This document shows, one piece after another, positions 27,476 to 36,541 of a DNA stretch of 64,000 bases. The stretch spans positions 93,561 through 157,560 of the forward strand of contig NZ_JAMXMY010000026.1 of assembly GCF_024055795.1 (NCBI RefSeq). The letters are read 5' to 3'. The stretch is from Actinoallomurus purpureus. GTDB lineage: Bacteria > Actinomycetota > Actinomycetes > Streptosporangiales > Streptosporangiaceae. The notes under the pieces are model-generated. The model had not been told where the DNA came from and made no database searches. It saw only the letters and a program-made list of their open reading frames with translations. A program made the translations under genes and the position numbers. Each line of letters starts with the position of its first letter. Within the stretch, counting starts at the first letter, position 1.

Positions 27476-29074
27476 ATGGGTGTCCTGACCTCGGCTCTAG
27501 ACATCGGCTCCGACGAATACGCCACGGACCGGGCGGCCATGGTCCGAGCGCTCGGCGAACTCGAGGAACTCGGACGCAAGGTGGTGGGCGCGGGCGGAGA
27601 GAAGGCCGTCGCCCGGCACCGGTCGCGCGGCAAGCTCCTCGCGCGTGAGCGCGTCGACCTTCTGCTTGACGAGGACACGCCGTTCCTGGAGCTGTCCGCC
27701 TTCGCCGGTGCACACGAGTCAGGCGAGCAGCCGGGGGCCCGTCTCATCACCGGCGTCGGCCAGGTGAGCGGCGTCGAGTGCCTGGTGATCGCGAACGAGG
27801 CCACGGTCAAGGGAGGCTCGACGAGCCCGAGCACAGTCGCCAAACAAGTCCGCGCTCTGGAGATCGCCGAGCGGAACCGCCTGCCGGTGGTGTCCCTGGT
27901 CGAGTCGGGTGGAGCCGACCTGCCCAGGCAGGCCGACATCTTCGTTCCCGGGGGCCGGGTCTTCCGTGATCTCACGCGACTGTCGGCGCAAGGCGTTCCC
28001 ACGATCGCGCTCGTCTTCGGCAGCTCGACGGCCGGCGGCGCCTACATGCCCGGCATGAGCGAGTACACCGTGCTTGTCGACAAGGCGGCCGCGGTGTATC
28101 TCGGCGGTCCCCCGCTGGTGAAGATGGCGACGGGCGAGGACGTCGACGATGAGACGCTCGGTGGTGCCCAGATGCACGCGCGCGTCTCCGGGTTGGCGGA
28201 CTACCTGGCCGCCGACGAGCACAGCGCCATCCGGTTGGGCCGGCAAATCGTGGCCGACCTGGGCTGGCGACGATCTGGCCCGCCGCCCGCTGATGAGGCC
28301 GAGCCACCCCTTCTCGACCCGGCGGAGCTGCTCGGGGTGGTCCCGGCCGAGTCCAAGCGGCCGACGGAAGTTCGCGAGGTGCTGGGGCGGATCCTCGACG
28401 GGTCGCGTTTCGACGAGTTCAAGCCGCTGTACGGCACGCAGCTCGTGTGCGGCTGGGGGATGATCGCCGGCTACCGGGTCGGGATTCTCGCGAACAACGG
28501 CGTCCTCTTCTCCGCAGAGTCGCAGAAGGGCGCCCACTTCGTCCAGCTGGCCAACGCCCGCGACATCCCGCTGCTGTTCGTCCAGAACATCACGGGGTTC
28601 ATGGTCGGCACGGCGGCCGAGCACGGAGGCATCATCAAGGACGGCGCCAAGTTGATCAACGCCGTGTCCAACTCGACAGTTCCGCACCTCACGCTGATGG
28701 TGGGCGCCTCGTACGGAGCCGGGAACTACGGGATGTCCGGCCGCGCCTACGACCCGCGGTTCGTCTTCACTTGGCCGAGCCACCGGATCGCGGTCATGGG
28801 CGGCCCGCAGCTCGCGGGCGTGATGTCGATCGTGCAGCGCAGGTCGGCCGAACAGGCGGGCCGGCCCTACGACGAGGAGACCGATCGCCGGGTACGACGG
28901 CAGACCGAGCAGATGATCGAAGAACAGTCGGGCGCCCTGTACGCGACCGGCCGGCTTTGGGACGACGGGGTCATCGACCCGCGCCACACCCGCACCGTCC
29001 TCGGCCTCGCCCTGTCCGCGACGCACTCGGCGCCTGTGACGGGCGCGACCCGTTTCGCGCCGTTCCGAATGTGA
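27476..29074 (+). CDS. Acyl-CoA carboxylase beta (carboxyltransferase) subunit, AtuC/MccB type
   Basis: 532 residues from ATG 27476 (GTG 27473 is also possible). Tandem crotonase-like halves with VIANEATVKGGSTSPSTVAKQVRALEIAERNRLPVVSLVESGGADLPRQ in the first and GILANNGVLFSAESQKGAHFVQLANARDIPLLFVQNITGFMVG in the second. This arrangement fits methylcrotonyl-CoA and geranyl-CoA carboxylases rather than PccB. With the alpha subunit directly downstream (7-bp gap) it would carboxylate a 3-methyl-enoyl-CoA with biotin-carried CO2. The AtuA homologue in the same operon favours the acyclic-terpene (Atu) type, but leucine-type specificity cannot be excluded. Confidence 0.92.
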   Translation: MGVLTSALDIGSDEYATDRAAMVRALGELEELGRKVVGAGGEKAVARHRSRGKLLARERVDLLLDEDTPFLELSAFAGAHESGEQPGARLITGVGQVSGVECLVIANEATVKGGSTSPSTVAKQVRALEIAERNRLPVVSLVESGGADLPRQADIFVPGGRVFRDLTRLSAQGVPTIALVFGSSTAGGAYMPGMSEYTVLVDKAAAVYLGGPPLVKMATGEDVDDETLGGAQMHARVSGLADYLAADEHSAIRLGRQIVADLGWRRSGPPPADEAEPPLLDPAELLGVVPAESKRPTEVREVLGRILDGSRFDEFKPLYGTQLVCGWGMIAGYRVGILANNGVLFSAESQKGAHFVQLANARDIPLLFVQNITGFMVGTAAEHGGIIKDGAKLINAVSNSTVPHLTLMVGASYGAGNYGMSGRAYDPRFVFTWPSHRIAVMGGPQLAGVMSIVQRRSAEQAGRPYDEETDRRVRRQTEQMIEEQSGALYATGRLWDDGVIDPRHTRTVLGLALSATHSAPVTGATRFAPFRM

Positions 29075-29081
29075 GGACCTC

Positions 29082-31094
29082 ATGAGCAGCCCTTCAGCCA
29101 CCATCACGACGCTGCTGGTGGCCAACCGGGGGGAGATCGCCCGCCGCGTCATGCGTACCGCCTCGGCGATGGGCATTCGCACGGTGGCAGTGTTCTCCGA
29201 GGCCGACGCCGACGCGCCCCACGTCCACGAGGCCGACATCGCCGTCGCCCTCGGCGGGTCCACGGCGTCGGAGTCCTACCTCGATCAGGAGAAGATTCTG
29301 CGGGCGGCGGCAGAGACGAACGCCGACGCCGTCCATCCCGGATACGGCTTCCTCTCCGAGAACGCCGGCTTCGCCAGAGCCTGCGCGGCGGCCGGGCTCG
29401 TGTTCGTGGGGCCGTCGCCGGAGTCGGTGGAGACGATGGGGCTCAAGGACAGAGCCAAGAGCGTGGCCCGCGCCGCGGGGGTTCCGACGCTGCCCGACGC
29501 CCGGATCACCGACGACGATCCGGACGCGTGGCGGGCCGCTGCGGACACCGTTGGCTACCCCCTGCTCGTCAAGGCGGTCGCGGGGGGTGGAGGCAAGGGG
29601 ATGCGCCAGGTCAACGGCCCCGCACAGCTGGTCGAGGCGGTGGAGGGAGCCCGCCGGGAGGCGGGTAACTCCTTCGGCAACGCCGACGTGTTCCTCGAAC
29701 GCTACCTGTCCTCGCCGCGCCATATCGAAGTGCAGGTCTTCGCGGACACGCACGGCAATTCCGTGTACCTGCACGAGCGGGAGTGCTCGGTGCAGCGCCG
29801 CCATCAGAAGGTGATCGAGGAGGCACCGTCGTCGGTGGTGGACGCGGCGCTGCGGGAACGGATGGGCAAGACCGCCGTCGCCCTGGTCCGGGAGCTCGGC
29901 TACGTCGGCGCGGGCACCGTCGAATACCTGCTGGACGACTCGGGTCCGGAGAAGCGGTTCTACTTCCTCGAGATGAACACCCGCCTGCAGGTGGAGCACC
30001 CGGTCACCGAGGAGATCACGGGGTTGGATCTGGTCCGGCTGCAGCTGCAGGTCGCGGCCGGTCGGCCGCTCGGCTTCGGTCAGGAGGATGTGACTCTCCA
30101 CGGACACGCCCTGGAGGTCCGGCTCTACGCCGAGGACCCAGCGCGGGAATTCGCGCCCGCACCCGGCCTGCTACACCGGTACCGGCACGCGGAGACGCCG
30201 GGGCTGCGCTGGGAGGACGGGATCGGCGAGCGCGCCGAGGTCTCGCCCTTTTACGACCCAATGCTGGCCAAGGTGGTGGCGCACGCCCCGACACGGGAGG
30301 AGGCGGCGCTGCGGTTGGCCCGGGCCCTCGCCGCCACCGAGCTGCACGGGACCGTCACCAACCGGGACTTCCTCGTCGCGGCGCTCCGCTCGCAGCCGTT
30401 CCTCGACGGCGAGACGCGCACCGACTTCATCGACCTGCATCCGGGACTCTGCACCGCGCGCCCGCCTACGCCCGCACACATCCACCTGGCAGCTGCGGTA
30501 GCCGTGACAGTCGCGCGGCGGCGCCGGGAGGACCGTCTCGCCCGGCACGCCCCGCCGACCTTCCGGATACTGCCCGCGCATCCGGACCCGAACGTCGTCT
30601 GGGAGTCTCCGGATGGGACCGACATCCGCGTGACATACCGGCTGGACGCGGCCGAGGGTGAGGCAGCGCTCGCCATGACTGTGGACGGCACGCCCTTTCA
30701 GCTGCAACTGCGCGAGCTGGATTCCGACGGCGTGCGGGTCCGCGACGACGACCGCGAGTGGCCGTGCCGGGTGGTCGTGCACGACGACGGCTCGGTCTGG
30801 GTCAACGACCCGGACGGCCAGCGCGGATGGCGCCCACGACCCCGGTTGCCCGAGGAGAGGGGCAGCGGCTCGGGTCCCGGACCGGTCGCCGACATCGCGG
30901 GAACCGTGGTCGAGGTCCGCGTCGCACCCGGCGACCGGGTCACAGCCGGGCAGCGGCTCGTGGTCGTCGAGGCGATGAAGATGGAGCTTCCTGTACTGGC
31001 CGCCACCGACGGGATCGTCGAGGCCGTCCATGTCGAGGTCGGCCAGTACGTCGACGCCCGCGCGGTCCTGGTGACGCTGAAGGAGGACGAATGA
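29082..31094 (+). CDS. Acyl-CoA carboxylase alpha subunit (biotin carboxylase + BCCP)
   Basis: 670 residues, ATG after GAGGACC. N-terminal biotin carboxylase: TLLVANRGEIARRVMRTASAMGI, AVHPGYGFLSENAGFA, LVKAVAGGGGKGMRQV (ATP Gly loop), HIEVQVFADTHG, ECSVQRRHQKVIEEAPS and FLEMNTRLQVEHPVTEEITGLDLVRLQ. The middle domain from ~450 joins to a C-terminal biotinyl domain (PGDRVTAGQRLVVVEAMKMELPVLAATDG), where the lysine of EAMKME is biotinylated. It supplies carboxybiotin to the beta subunit. The stop overlaps the AtuA start (ATGA). Confidence 0.95.
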   Translation: MSSPSATITTLLVANRGEIARRVMRTASAMGIRTVAVFSEADADAPHVHEADIAVALGGSTASESYLDQEKILRAAAETNADAVHPGYGFLSENAGFARACAAAGLVFVGPSPESVETMGLKDRAKSVARAAGVPTLPDARITDDDPDAWRAAADTVGYPLLVKAVAGGGGKGMRQVNGPAQLVEAVEGARREAGNSFGNADVFLERYLSSPRHIEVQVFADTHGNSVYLHERECSVQRRHQKVIEEAPSSVVDAALRERMGKTAVALVRELGYVGAGTVEYLLDDSGPEKRFYFLEMNTRLQVEHPVTEEITGLDLVRLQLQVAAGRPLGFGQEDVTLHGHALEVRLYAEDPAREFAPAPGLLHRYRHAETPGLRWEDGIGERAEVSPFYDPMLAKVVAHAPTREEAALRLARALAATELHGTVTNRDFLVAALRSQPFLDGETRTDFIDLHPGLCTARPPTPAHIHLAAAVAVTVARRRREDRLARHAPPTFRILPAHPDPNVVWESPDGTDIRVTYRLDAAEGEAALAMTVDGTPFQLQLRELDSDGVRVRDDDREWPCRVVVHDDGSVWVNDPDGQRGWRPRPRLPEERGSGSGPGPVADIAGTVVEVRVAPGDRVTAGQRLVVVEAMKMELPVLAATDGIVEAVHVEVGQYVDARAVLVTLKEDE

Positions 31095-32872
31095 GCAGGC
31101 GCCCGCTGCGCGTAGCCAACTGCAGTGGCTTCTACGGGGACCGCCTCGCCGCCGCGCGTGAGATGGTCGACGGCGGCCCGATCGACATATTGACCGGCGA
31201 CTGGCTCGCCGAGCTGACGATGGGCCTGCTCAGCATGCAGCGGGCGAAGGACCCCGACGCGGGTTTCGCCCGCACCTTCGTGACCCAACTCGAAGATGTC
31301 CTGGCCGACTGCCTCGACCGCGGCATCAAGATCATCTCGAACGCCGGTGGGTTGAACCCGGTGGCCTGCGCCCGCCAGATCGAGGCGATCGCCGCTGGCC
31401 TCCGCCGGCCGGTGAAGGTGGCCGTGGTCAGCGGCGACGACGCGACGGAGGCGTTCCGCACAGCCCGGGACGAGGGCTGGGACGCTCAGCACCTCGACTC
31501 GGGTGCCCCGTTCGACTCGGCGGGTGCACATGCCGAGGTCGTCAGCGCCTACCTCGGTGGCTGGGGAATCACCGAGGCGCTCGGGGCGGGCGCCGACGTG
31601 GTGGTCACCGGTCGCGTCACCGACGCCGCAGTCATCCTCGGCCCTGCGGCCTGGCACTTCGGCTGGGCCCGCGACGACTGGGACGCCTTGGCCGGTGCCG
31701 TCGTCGCGGGGCACGTCATCGAATGCGGGGCGCAAGCCACCGGCGGGAACTTCGCGTTCTTCACCGAGCTCGGCGACCTGAGCAGGGTCGGCTTTCCGCT
31801 GGCCGAAATCTACGAGGACGGGTCCGCGGTTGTCACCAAACACCCGGGAACCGGCGGGGCGGTGACAGTCGAGACCGTCACCGCGCAACTGCTGTACGAG
31901 ATCGACGGTCCGCGGTACCTGAACCCGGACGTCGTAACTCGGCTCGACACGGTGCGGTTGGAACAGGTCGGTGTCGACCGCGTGCGCATCTCCGGGGCAC
32001 GTGGCGAAGGGGCGCCCGCCACGGTCAAGGTCGGGGCGCTCGTCCCGGGCGGCTGGCGCAACGAGATGACGTTCGTCCTGACCGGGCTCGACATCGAAGC
32101 CAAGGCCGAGGGGGCCCTCGCGGCGCTCTGGGCAGCCGTGCCCGGTGGTGAGAAGGCGTTCGACCAGGTGACCGTCCGGCTGCTCAGGGCCGACCGGCAG
32201 AATCCCATGACCGTGGCCGAGGCTGTCGCGCTGCTCACCGTCACCGTCAGCGGCGCTGACCGCAGGCGGGTTGCCACGTTCTCCCGGGCTGCCGTCGAGA
32301 TCGGTCTGGCTTCCTACCCGGGGCTACACGCGACCAGCCCGCCCGGACCGGGCTCGGCCATAACCGTATTCTGGCCGACCCTGATGCCTGCCGAGCGGTT
32401 CGTCCAGACGGTCACGCTCGACGGGCGCACCTGGTCCGTCCCGCTCACCGGCGGCCGGGCCGTCCCCGAGATCGCCGGCCCCACGGCCCCCACTGCGGAG
32501 CCCACCACGGGCTCCACCCGGCGTGTCCCGCTGGGGACGGTGCTGGGGGCCCGGTCAGGGGACAAGGCGGGCAACGCGACGCTCGGCGTTTGGGCGCGCA
32601 ACGACCCGGCCTACCGATGGCTGTTGTCCTGGTGGGGCCAGGACCGGTTGCGAGAACTGCTGCCCGAGACGGCTCGGCTGCCATTGCGCCCCTGGGCGTT
32701 GCCAAACCTGCGAGCCTGCGGCGTCACGGTCGTCGGACTGCTCGGAGCAGGGGTCGCGGCGAATCACGCGCTCGACGCCCAGGCGAAAGCGCTCGGCGAG
32801 TACTTGCGGGCGAAGGTGGCTGAGGTGCCCGTCGGCTTGCTTGACCTGGCTGACGAGGAGGTGTCGCCATGA
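31091..32872 (+). CDS. atuA: AtuA-family acyclic terpene utilisation protein (DUF1446)
   Basis: 593 residues from ATG 31091, overlapping the carboxylase stop by 4 bp. Motifs of the family: RVANCSGFYGDRLAAAREMVDGGPIDILTGDWLAELTM, IKIISNAGGLNPVACARQI, TGRVTDAAVILGPA, HVIECGAQATGGNFAFF and YLNPDVVTRLD. The C-terminal part (VPLGTVLGARSGDKAGNATLGVWAR) is the usual ~100-residue small domain fused in many homologues. AtuA is needed for citronellol/geraniol catabolism in Pseudomonas, but its reaction is not established. Context with a biotin carboxylase pair supports the same kind of pathway. Confidence 0.92.
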   Translation: MSRRPLRVANCSGFYGDRLAAAREMVDGGPIDILTGDWLAELTMGLLSMQRAKDPDAGFARTFVTQLEDVLADCLDRGIKIISNAGGLNPVACARQIEAIAAGLRRPVKVAVVSGDDATEAFRTARDEGWDAQHLDSGAPFDSAGAHAEVVSAYLGGWGITEALGAGADVVVTGRVTDAAVILGPAAWHFGWARDDWDALAGAVVAGHVIECGAQATGGNFAFFTELGDLSRVGFPLAEIYEDGSAVVTKHPGTGGAVTVETVTAQLLYEIDGPRYLNPDVVTRLDTVRLEQVGVDRVRISGARGEGAPATVKVGALVPGGWRNEMTFVLTGLDIEAKAEGALAALWAAVPGGEKAFDQVTVRLLRADRQNPMTVAEAVALLTVTVSGADRRRVATFSRAAVEIGLASYPGLHATSPPGPGSAITVFWPTLMPAERFVQTVTLDGRTWSVPLTGGRAVPEIAGPTAPTAEPTTGSTRRVPLGTVLGARSGDKAGNATLGVWARNDPAYRWLLSWWGQDRLRELLPETARLPLRPWALPNLRACGVTVVGLLGAGVAANHALDAQAKALGEYLRAKVAEVPVGLLDLADEEVSP

Positions 32873-33696
32873 CCGGAGCGACGGCACAGGATGGCCTGTG
32901 GGCCGATCTCGAGTCGGAGGGCGAGTCCGTCGACTGGCTCGTCGCGAGCCTCGCCGATCCAGCGGAATGGCGGCGCCCCACACCGGCGGAGGGCTGGACA
33001 GTCGCCCACCAGATCGGTCATCTCGCCTGGACGGACCGCATCTCCCTGCTCGCCGTCCGGGATCCTCAGGAGTTCGCCGTCTTCGCGGCCGCTGCCGCAG
33101 GTGATCCCAAGGGGGCAGTGGAGGCCGGCGCCGCCGAGGGAACGGTCGACGCCGGTCCGAAACTGCTTGCCCGCTGGCGGGAAGGCAGGCATGCCCTCGT
33201 GGAGGCCCTCGCGAGGGCTGATCCCGACCGCAAGCTGCCGTGGTTCGGCCCTCCGATGAAGCCGACGTCCATGGCGACGGCGCGGTTGATGGAAACCTAT
33301 GCGCATGGGCAGGACATCGCGGACGCACTGAGCGTGGAGCGTCCGGCCACTGCCCGCCTGCGCCACATCTGTCACCTGGGAGTACGGACCCGAGACTACG
33401 CCCACCGCGTCCGCGGGCTGCCCGTTCCGTCGGAGGCATTCCGGGTCGAGCTGACCGGTCCGCACGGTGAGGAGTGGAACTGGGGACCCGAGGGTGCGGT
33501 GCAGTCGGTCCGGGGCCGGGCACTGGACTTCGCGCTGCTCGTCACCCGCCGCAGGCACCGGACCGATCTCGGCCTCGCCGCGGTCGGCGACGACGCGAAC
33601 CGCTGGCTCGACATTGCCCAGGCGTTCGCGGGCGATCCCGGGAAGGATCCCGCTCCAGGAAGCCAGATCTGGACTGTCCAACATGGACAATCTTGA
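32869..33696 (+). CDS. TIGR03084-type DinB/maleylpyruvate isomerase-like metal-binding protein
   Basis: 275 residues, ATG overlapping the AtuA stop by 4 bp. Begins DLESEGESVDWLVASLADPAEWRRPTPAEGWTVAHQIGHLAWTD. The His of QIGHL and the later METYAHGQDIADAL and ICHLGVRTRDYAH supply the three His expected for a DinB-like metal site. The C-terminal ~100 residues carry RVELTGPHGEEWNWGPEGAVQSVRGRALDFALLVTRRRH. The role is probably a small-molecule thiol-dependent or isomerisation step in the same pathway; not established. It is the last gene of the operon; 150 bp without coding follow. Confidence 0.88.
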   Translation: MTGATAQDGLWADLESEGESVDWLVASLADPAEWRRPTPAEGWTVAHQIGHLAWTDRISLLAVRDPQEFAVFAAAAAGDPKGAVEAGAAEGTVDAGPKLLARWREGRHALVEALARADPDRKLPWFGPPMKPTSMATARLMETYAHGQDIADALSVERPATARLRHICHLGVRTRDYAHRVRGLPVPSEAFRVELTGPHGEEWNWGPEGAVQSVRGRALDFALLVTRRRHRTDLGLAAVGDDANRWLDIAQAFAGDPGKDPAPGSQIWTVQHGQS

Positions 33697-33846
33697 TCCT
33701 ATCTTCGTTGAAGACCACGCCCCTGGGTGCCGGCCACTCGGCAAGCCCGCCTTGACCTGCTGGGCCTGCCGCTTCCGAACAGCAGGTGACTACGAGGCGG
33801 CCTGCGGTCACACACCGGCGACGACCCCGGCTGCAGGTGAGAGAGG

Positions 33847-34527
33847 ATGACGTGTATGGGTAGATCGAGAGTCAAACCTGCACCGACGCCACCCGTCACG
33901 AGCCGTGGCCGGCGGACTCGTGACGCCCTGATCTCGGCGGGCCGCGAGATCCTCGAGCACCGCGGATGGGCGGCGTTCAGCCCCGAGACCGTCGCCCAGG
34001 CAGCCGGCGTGTCCTACGGCACCTTCTACAACTACTTCAAATCGAAGGACGACTTGCTCCGTAGCGTCGTCCACGCCGTAGCCGGTGAGATGTTCACCTC
34101 GAGTCTGGTTTCGCCGGAGACCGCAGATGATCCGTACACCCGGATAGTGGAGTCGAACCGACGTTACCTCCGCGCGTGGAGCAAGTCCTCCAAGGTACTC
34201 CGCCTGGTGGACCGGGGCGCCGACTCGGACGAGACTTTGCGCCGGCTCATCCTGGAGATCCGTGAGCTCTACGTCAACCGCGGAGCGGAGGGAATCCGGC
34301 GGCTGCAGGAAGCCGGGCTCGCGGACCGGACTCTTGATGCCAGACTCACCGCGATCGCGTTGGGCGCGATGGTCGAGCAGGTCGCGCATATCCTGTACAC
34401 ACTCCGGGAGCCGCTCGACGAGGAGGACATGGTCGACCACCTGTCGAGATTGTGGGCGGCCGGCATCGGCTTGCGGACGGCAGGGGACGTCGGCAGACCC
34501 GGGTCTGGCGACGCATTGAACGCGTAA
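33847..34527 (+). CDS. TetR-family transcriptional regulator of the acyl-CoA cluster
   Basis: 226 residues, ATG 33847 after GAGAGG; an in-frame ATG lies at 33856. The N-terminal helix-turn-helix is typical: RTRDALISAGREILEHRGWAAFSPETVAQAAGVSYGTFYNYFKSKDDLLRSVV, followed by a helical ligand domain. It sits at the end of the catabolic cluster and a palindrome occurs in three of the cluster's intergenic regions. I infer local repressor function with an acyl-CoA or acid effector. Confidence 0.93.
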   Translation: MTCMGRSRVKPAPTPPVTSRGRRTRDALISAGREILEHRGWAAFSPETVAQAAGVSYGTFYNYFKSKDDLLRSVVHAVAGEMFTSSLVSPETADDPYTRIVESNRRYLRAWSKSSKVLRLVDRGADSDETLRRLILEIRELYVNRGAEGIRRLQEAGLADRTLDARLTAIALGAMVEQVAHILYTLREPLDEEDMVDHLSRLWAAGIGLRTAGDVGRPGSGDALNA

Positions 34528-34540
34528 CCGGAACTGTGCT

Positions 34541-34554
34541 TGACTATTTTGTCA
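34541..34554. promoter_or_regulatory. Probable TetR operator, third copy
   Basis: TGACTATTTTGTCA matches the operator at 26200 in 13 of 14 positions. It lies 14 bp after the TetR stop and coincides with the broken end of an SDR remnant read leftward. No intact gene is now positioned to be controlled by it, so an adjacent gene was probably lost. Confidence 0.6.
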
Positions 34555-34699
34555 CCGGCCATACGCTGACTCGCCGGGTCATCGCAGCCAGTACATCCGG
34601 ATCCTTGAATTGCTCGGCCTCGGTCGGAAAGCAACCGGGGCACAACGCATTCACGCAGATTCCGTACCGTGCCCATTCCAGTGCAAGTTGTTCTGCCGA
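34544..34699 (-). pseudogene. Short-chain dehydrogenase remnant
   Basis: Reads SAEQLALEWARYGICVNALCPGCFPTE then DPDVLAAMTRRVSVW, the segment after the catalytic YxxxK of classical SDRs (ALEWARYGIRVNALCPG). There is no Rossmann half, no catalytic Tyr and no C-terminus. About 50 codons survive between the operator copy and the amidohydrolase gene. The remainder of 34700-34907 shows nothing recognisable. Confidence 0.7.
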
Positions 34700-34907
34700 T
34701 CCGGGTGCGTGATGAGCTGGGCGAGGTGTTCGCTGATGAGCAGTTCGCCGCGGCGTTCGGGGTGCGGGGTGCTCCGTGTGCCGCACGAAAATAGGATCGC
34801 GGCCCTGGAACTGCAGTCCCGGTGCTCGTCGGGCGCCCTGAGCCCAAGGCCCGCGGTGGGTGCCCCCGGCCGCAGGAGGAACGGCCAGGGGACGATGAAG
34901 GGGATGC

Positions 34908-36299
34908 TCAGGCGGCAGGGGTGTTCAGCAGGTACTCGCGCGAGGCGTGCACCTGGCTGCGCAGGTCGGGCAGGTCGACGTCGAGGACCTGGCCGGCCCA
35001 CTTGCGGGGCTCGCCATTGACGAGGACGGCGCTGATGTTGCGGGCGTCGGAGCCCAGCACCACGGTGCCGATCGGGTCGTTGAGCGGCATGTTGTTGAGG
35101 TCCTCGGCCTGGACGACCAGCAGGTCGGCCTTCTTGCCCGGGGTGAGTGAGCCGGTGACACCGGCCAGGCCGTTGGTGCGGGCGCCTTGGAGGGTGGCGA
35201 AGTCCAGGACGTCGTGGGTGGTGATGCGGGAGGGCTGCTGGTCGGTGTCGTAGGCGGCGTTGACCGCGCGCATTCGCTGGATGGCGTGCAGGGCCCGCAT
35301 CTGCGTGAACATGTCGCTGGCCAGGGCGACTTCGACGTCGATGCTCAGTCCGGGACGGATGCCGACGGAAAGAGCCTCGTCGATGGCGGGGATCGCGGTC
35401 TCCAGGCCGATCTGTGCGTCGGAGGTGGGGGCGAGCGCCACGGTGGTGCCGGTCTCCCCCATCGCCTTCCATGCCTCGGAGGTCAGCCCGGTGGAGTGGA
35501 TGAGCGTGACGTCGGGGCTGAGGATGCCGTCCTTGGCCCAGCTCAGGACGGCCTCGGAGGAGGCCGTGCCGAAGACGGCGTCCACGCTCACGCCAACTCC
35601 CAAGTCCCTTGCGATGCGCGCAAGTTCAGGCCCGTATGCGAGAACGGGGCCGGCGATCTCGTCGGTGGCGAGCGTGGCGAGGCGCAGTGTCAGCAACTGG
35701 TCGTCGGCGCTGAAGTACTGGTCCTTGATACGGGTCAGATCGCCGGGCCACTGCCGGTCCCACTCGCCGAAGTGGGGGCCCATGGAGGCGTGCACGCCGC
35801 GGATGCCGGTGTCGAGGAGGGCCTGGATGGCGGCGTCGGAATGCTCGCGGGTGCGGGAGTTGTGGGAGAAGTCGAGCATGGTCGTGATGCCACTGTCGAT
35901 CGCGGTCAGGGCGGCCAGTTTGGTGCCGATGTACATGTCCTCGGGCCGGTAGACCGTGGCGTAGCCGGCCAGTGTGGCCATGACGTAGCCGCCGAGGTCG
36001 TCGACGTCCGGCATGATCCGGCGCAGCTGTGCCTCCCAGGCATGCCGATGGGTGTCGACGAAGCCGGGGGTGAGGATCGTACCGGTGGCGTCGACGACCA
36101 CGGCGTCGGCCGCGCTCAGGCCGGGCCCGACCGCGGTGATCGTGTCACCCTCGATGAGAAGGTCGCCGCGGTCCACAACGCCGAGGTCGGGGTCCATGGT
36201 GACGATGGTCGCGCCGGCGAACAGGATGCGCCGCTGGTCGGCGGGCTGGCGCCGGAGCTGTTCGAGTACGGCAGCGCTGGTGGTGCCGTTGACGTTCAT
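34908..36299 (-). CDS. Amidohydrolase-superfamily deaminase/hydrolase (TrzA/AtzA-like)
   Basis: 463 residues from ATG 36299; an upstream in-frame start at 36374 lacks support. Begins with the beta-sandwich RRILFAGATIVTMDPDLGVVDRGDLLIEGDTITAVG, then the metal motif GFVDTHRHAWEAQLRR (HxH), a barrel with MGPHFGEW and IHSTGLTSEAW, and a C-terminal LQGARTNGLAGVTGSLTPGKKADLLVV. Homologues deaminate or dechlorinate s-triazines, cytosine or S-adenosylhomocysteine. One usual barrel metal ligand is not obvious to me, so activity is uncertain. Its promoter carries the 27-bp motif shared with both Atu4866 genes. Confidence 0.88.
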   Translation of the reverse strand: MNVNGTTSAAVLEQLRRQPADQRRILFAGATIVTMDPDLGVVDRGDLLIEGDTITAVGPGLSAADAVVVDATGTILTPGFVDTHRHAWEAQLRRIMPDVDDLGGYVMATLAGYATVYRPEDMYIGTKLAALTAIDSGITTMLDFSHNSRTREHSDAAIQALLDTGIRGVHASMGPHFGEWDRQWPGDLTRIKDQYFSADDQLLTLRLATLATDEIAGPVLAYGPELARIARDLGVGVSVDAVFGTASSEAVLSWAKDGILSPDVTLIHSTGLTSEAWKAMGETGTTVALAPTSDAQIGLETAIPAIDEALSVGIRPGLSIDVEVALASDMFTQMRALHAIQRMRAVNAAYDTDQQPSRITTHDVLDFATLQGARTNGLAGVTGSLTPGKKADLLVVQAEDLNNMPLNDPIGTVVLGSDARNISAVLVNGEPRKWAGQVLDVDLPDLRSQVHASREYLLNTPAA

Positions 36300-36397
36300 G
36301 AGGGGTCTTCTTTCTGTACGCCGGAGAGGGCCGGCATGGTGGGCCGCCGGGGGCGACCGCGGCTGCTCGACCACTAGCCTCGGTCGCCCCCGCTACG

Positions 36398-36424
36398 GCA
36401 ACCAGGTCGCCGTTTCCCCAGGTG
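36398..36424 (-). promoter_or_regulatory. 27-bp upstream motif, copy 1 (amidohydrolase)
   Basis: On the coding strand it reads CACCTGGGGA ... GCGACCTGGTTGC, 98 bp before the amidohydrolase ATG. It is nearly identical to sites at 37425 and 37629, always in the same orientation relative to the downstream gene. Probable regulator or promoter site, perhaps for the MmyB-like proteins encoded nearby. Confidence 0.6.
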
Positions 36425-36541
36425 TCACGCACCCAGGGTCAGGATTTGTCCTGGCATGCGATTCCGAAGCCGACCGGCTGTGTACGGCACTGGGGAACCG
36501 GGCCGCTGCGTTGGAGGCAGGGCATCGCGCCGACCCGTGGG

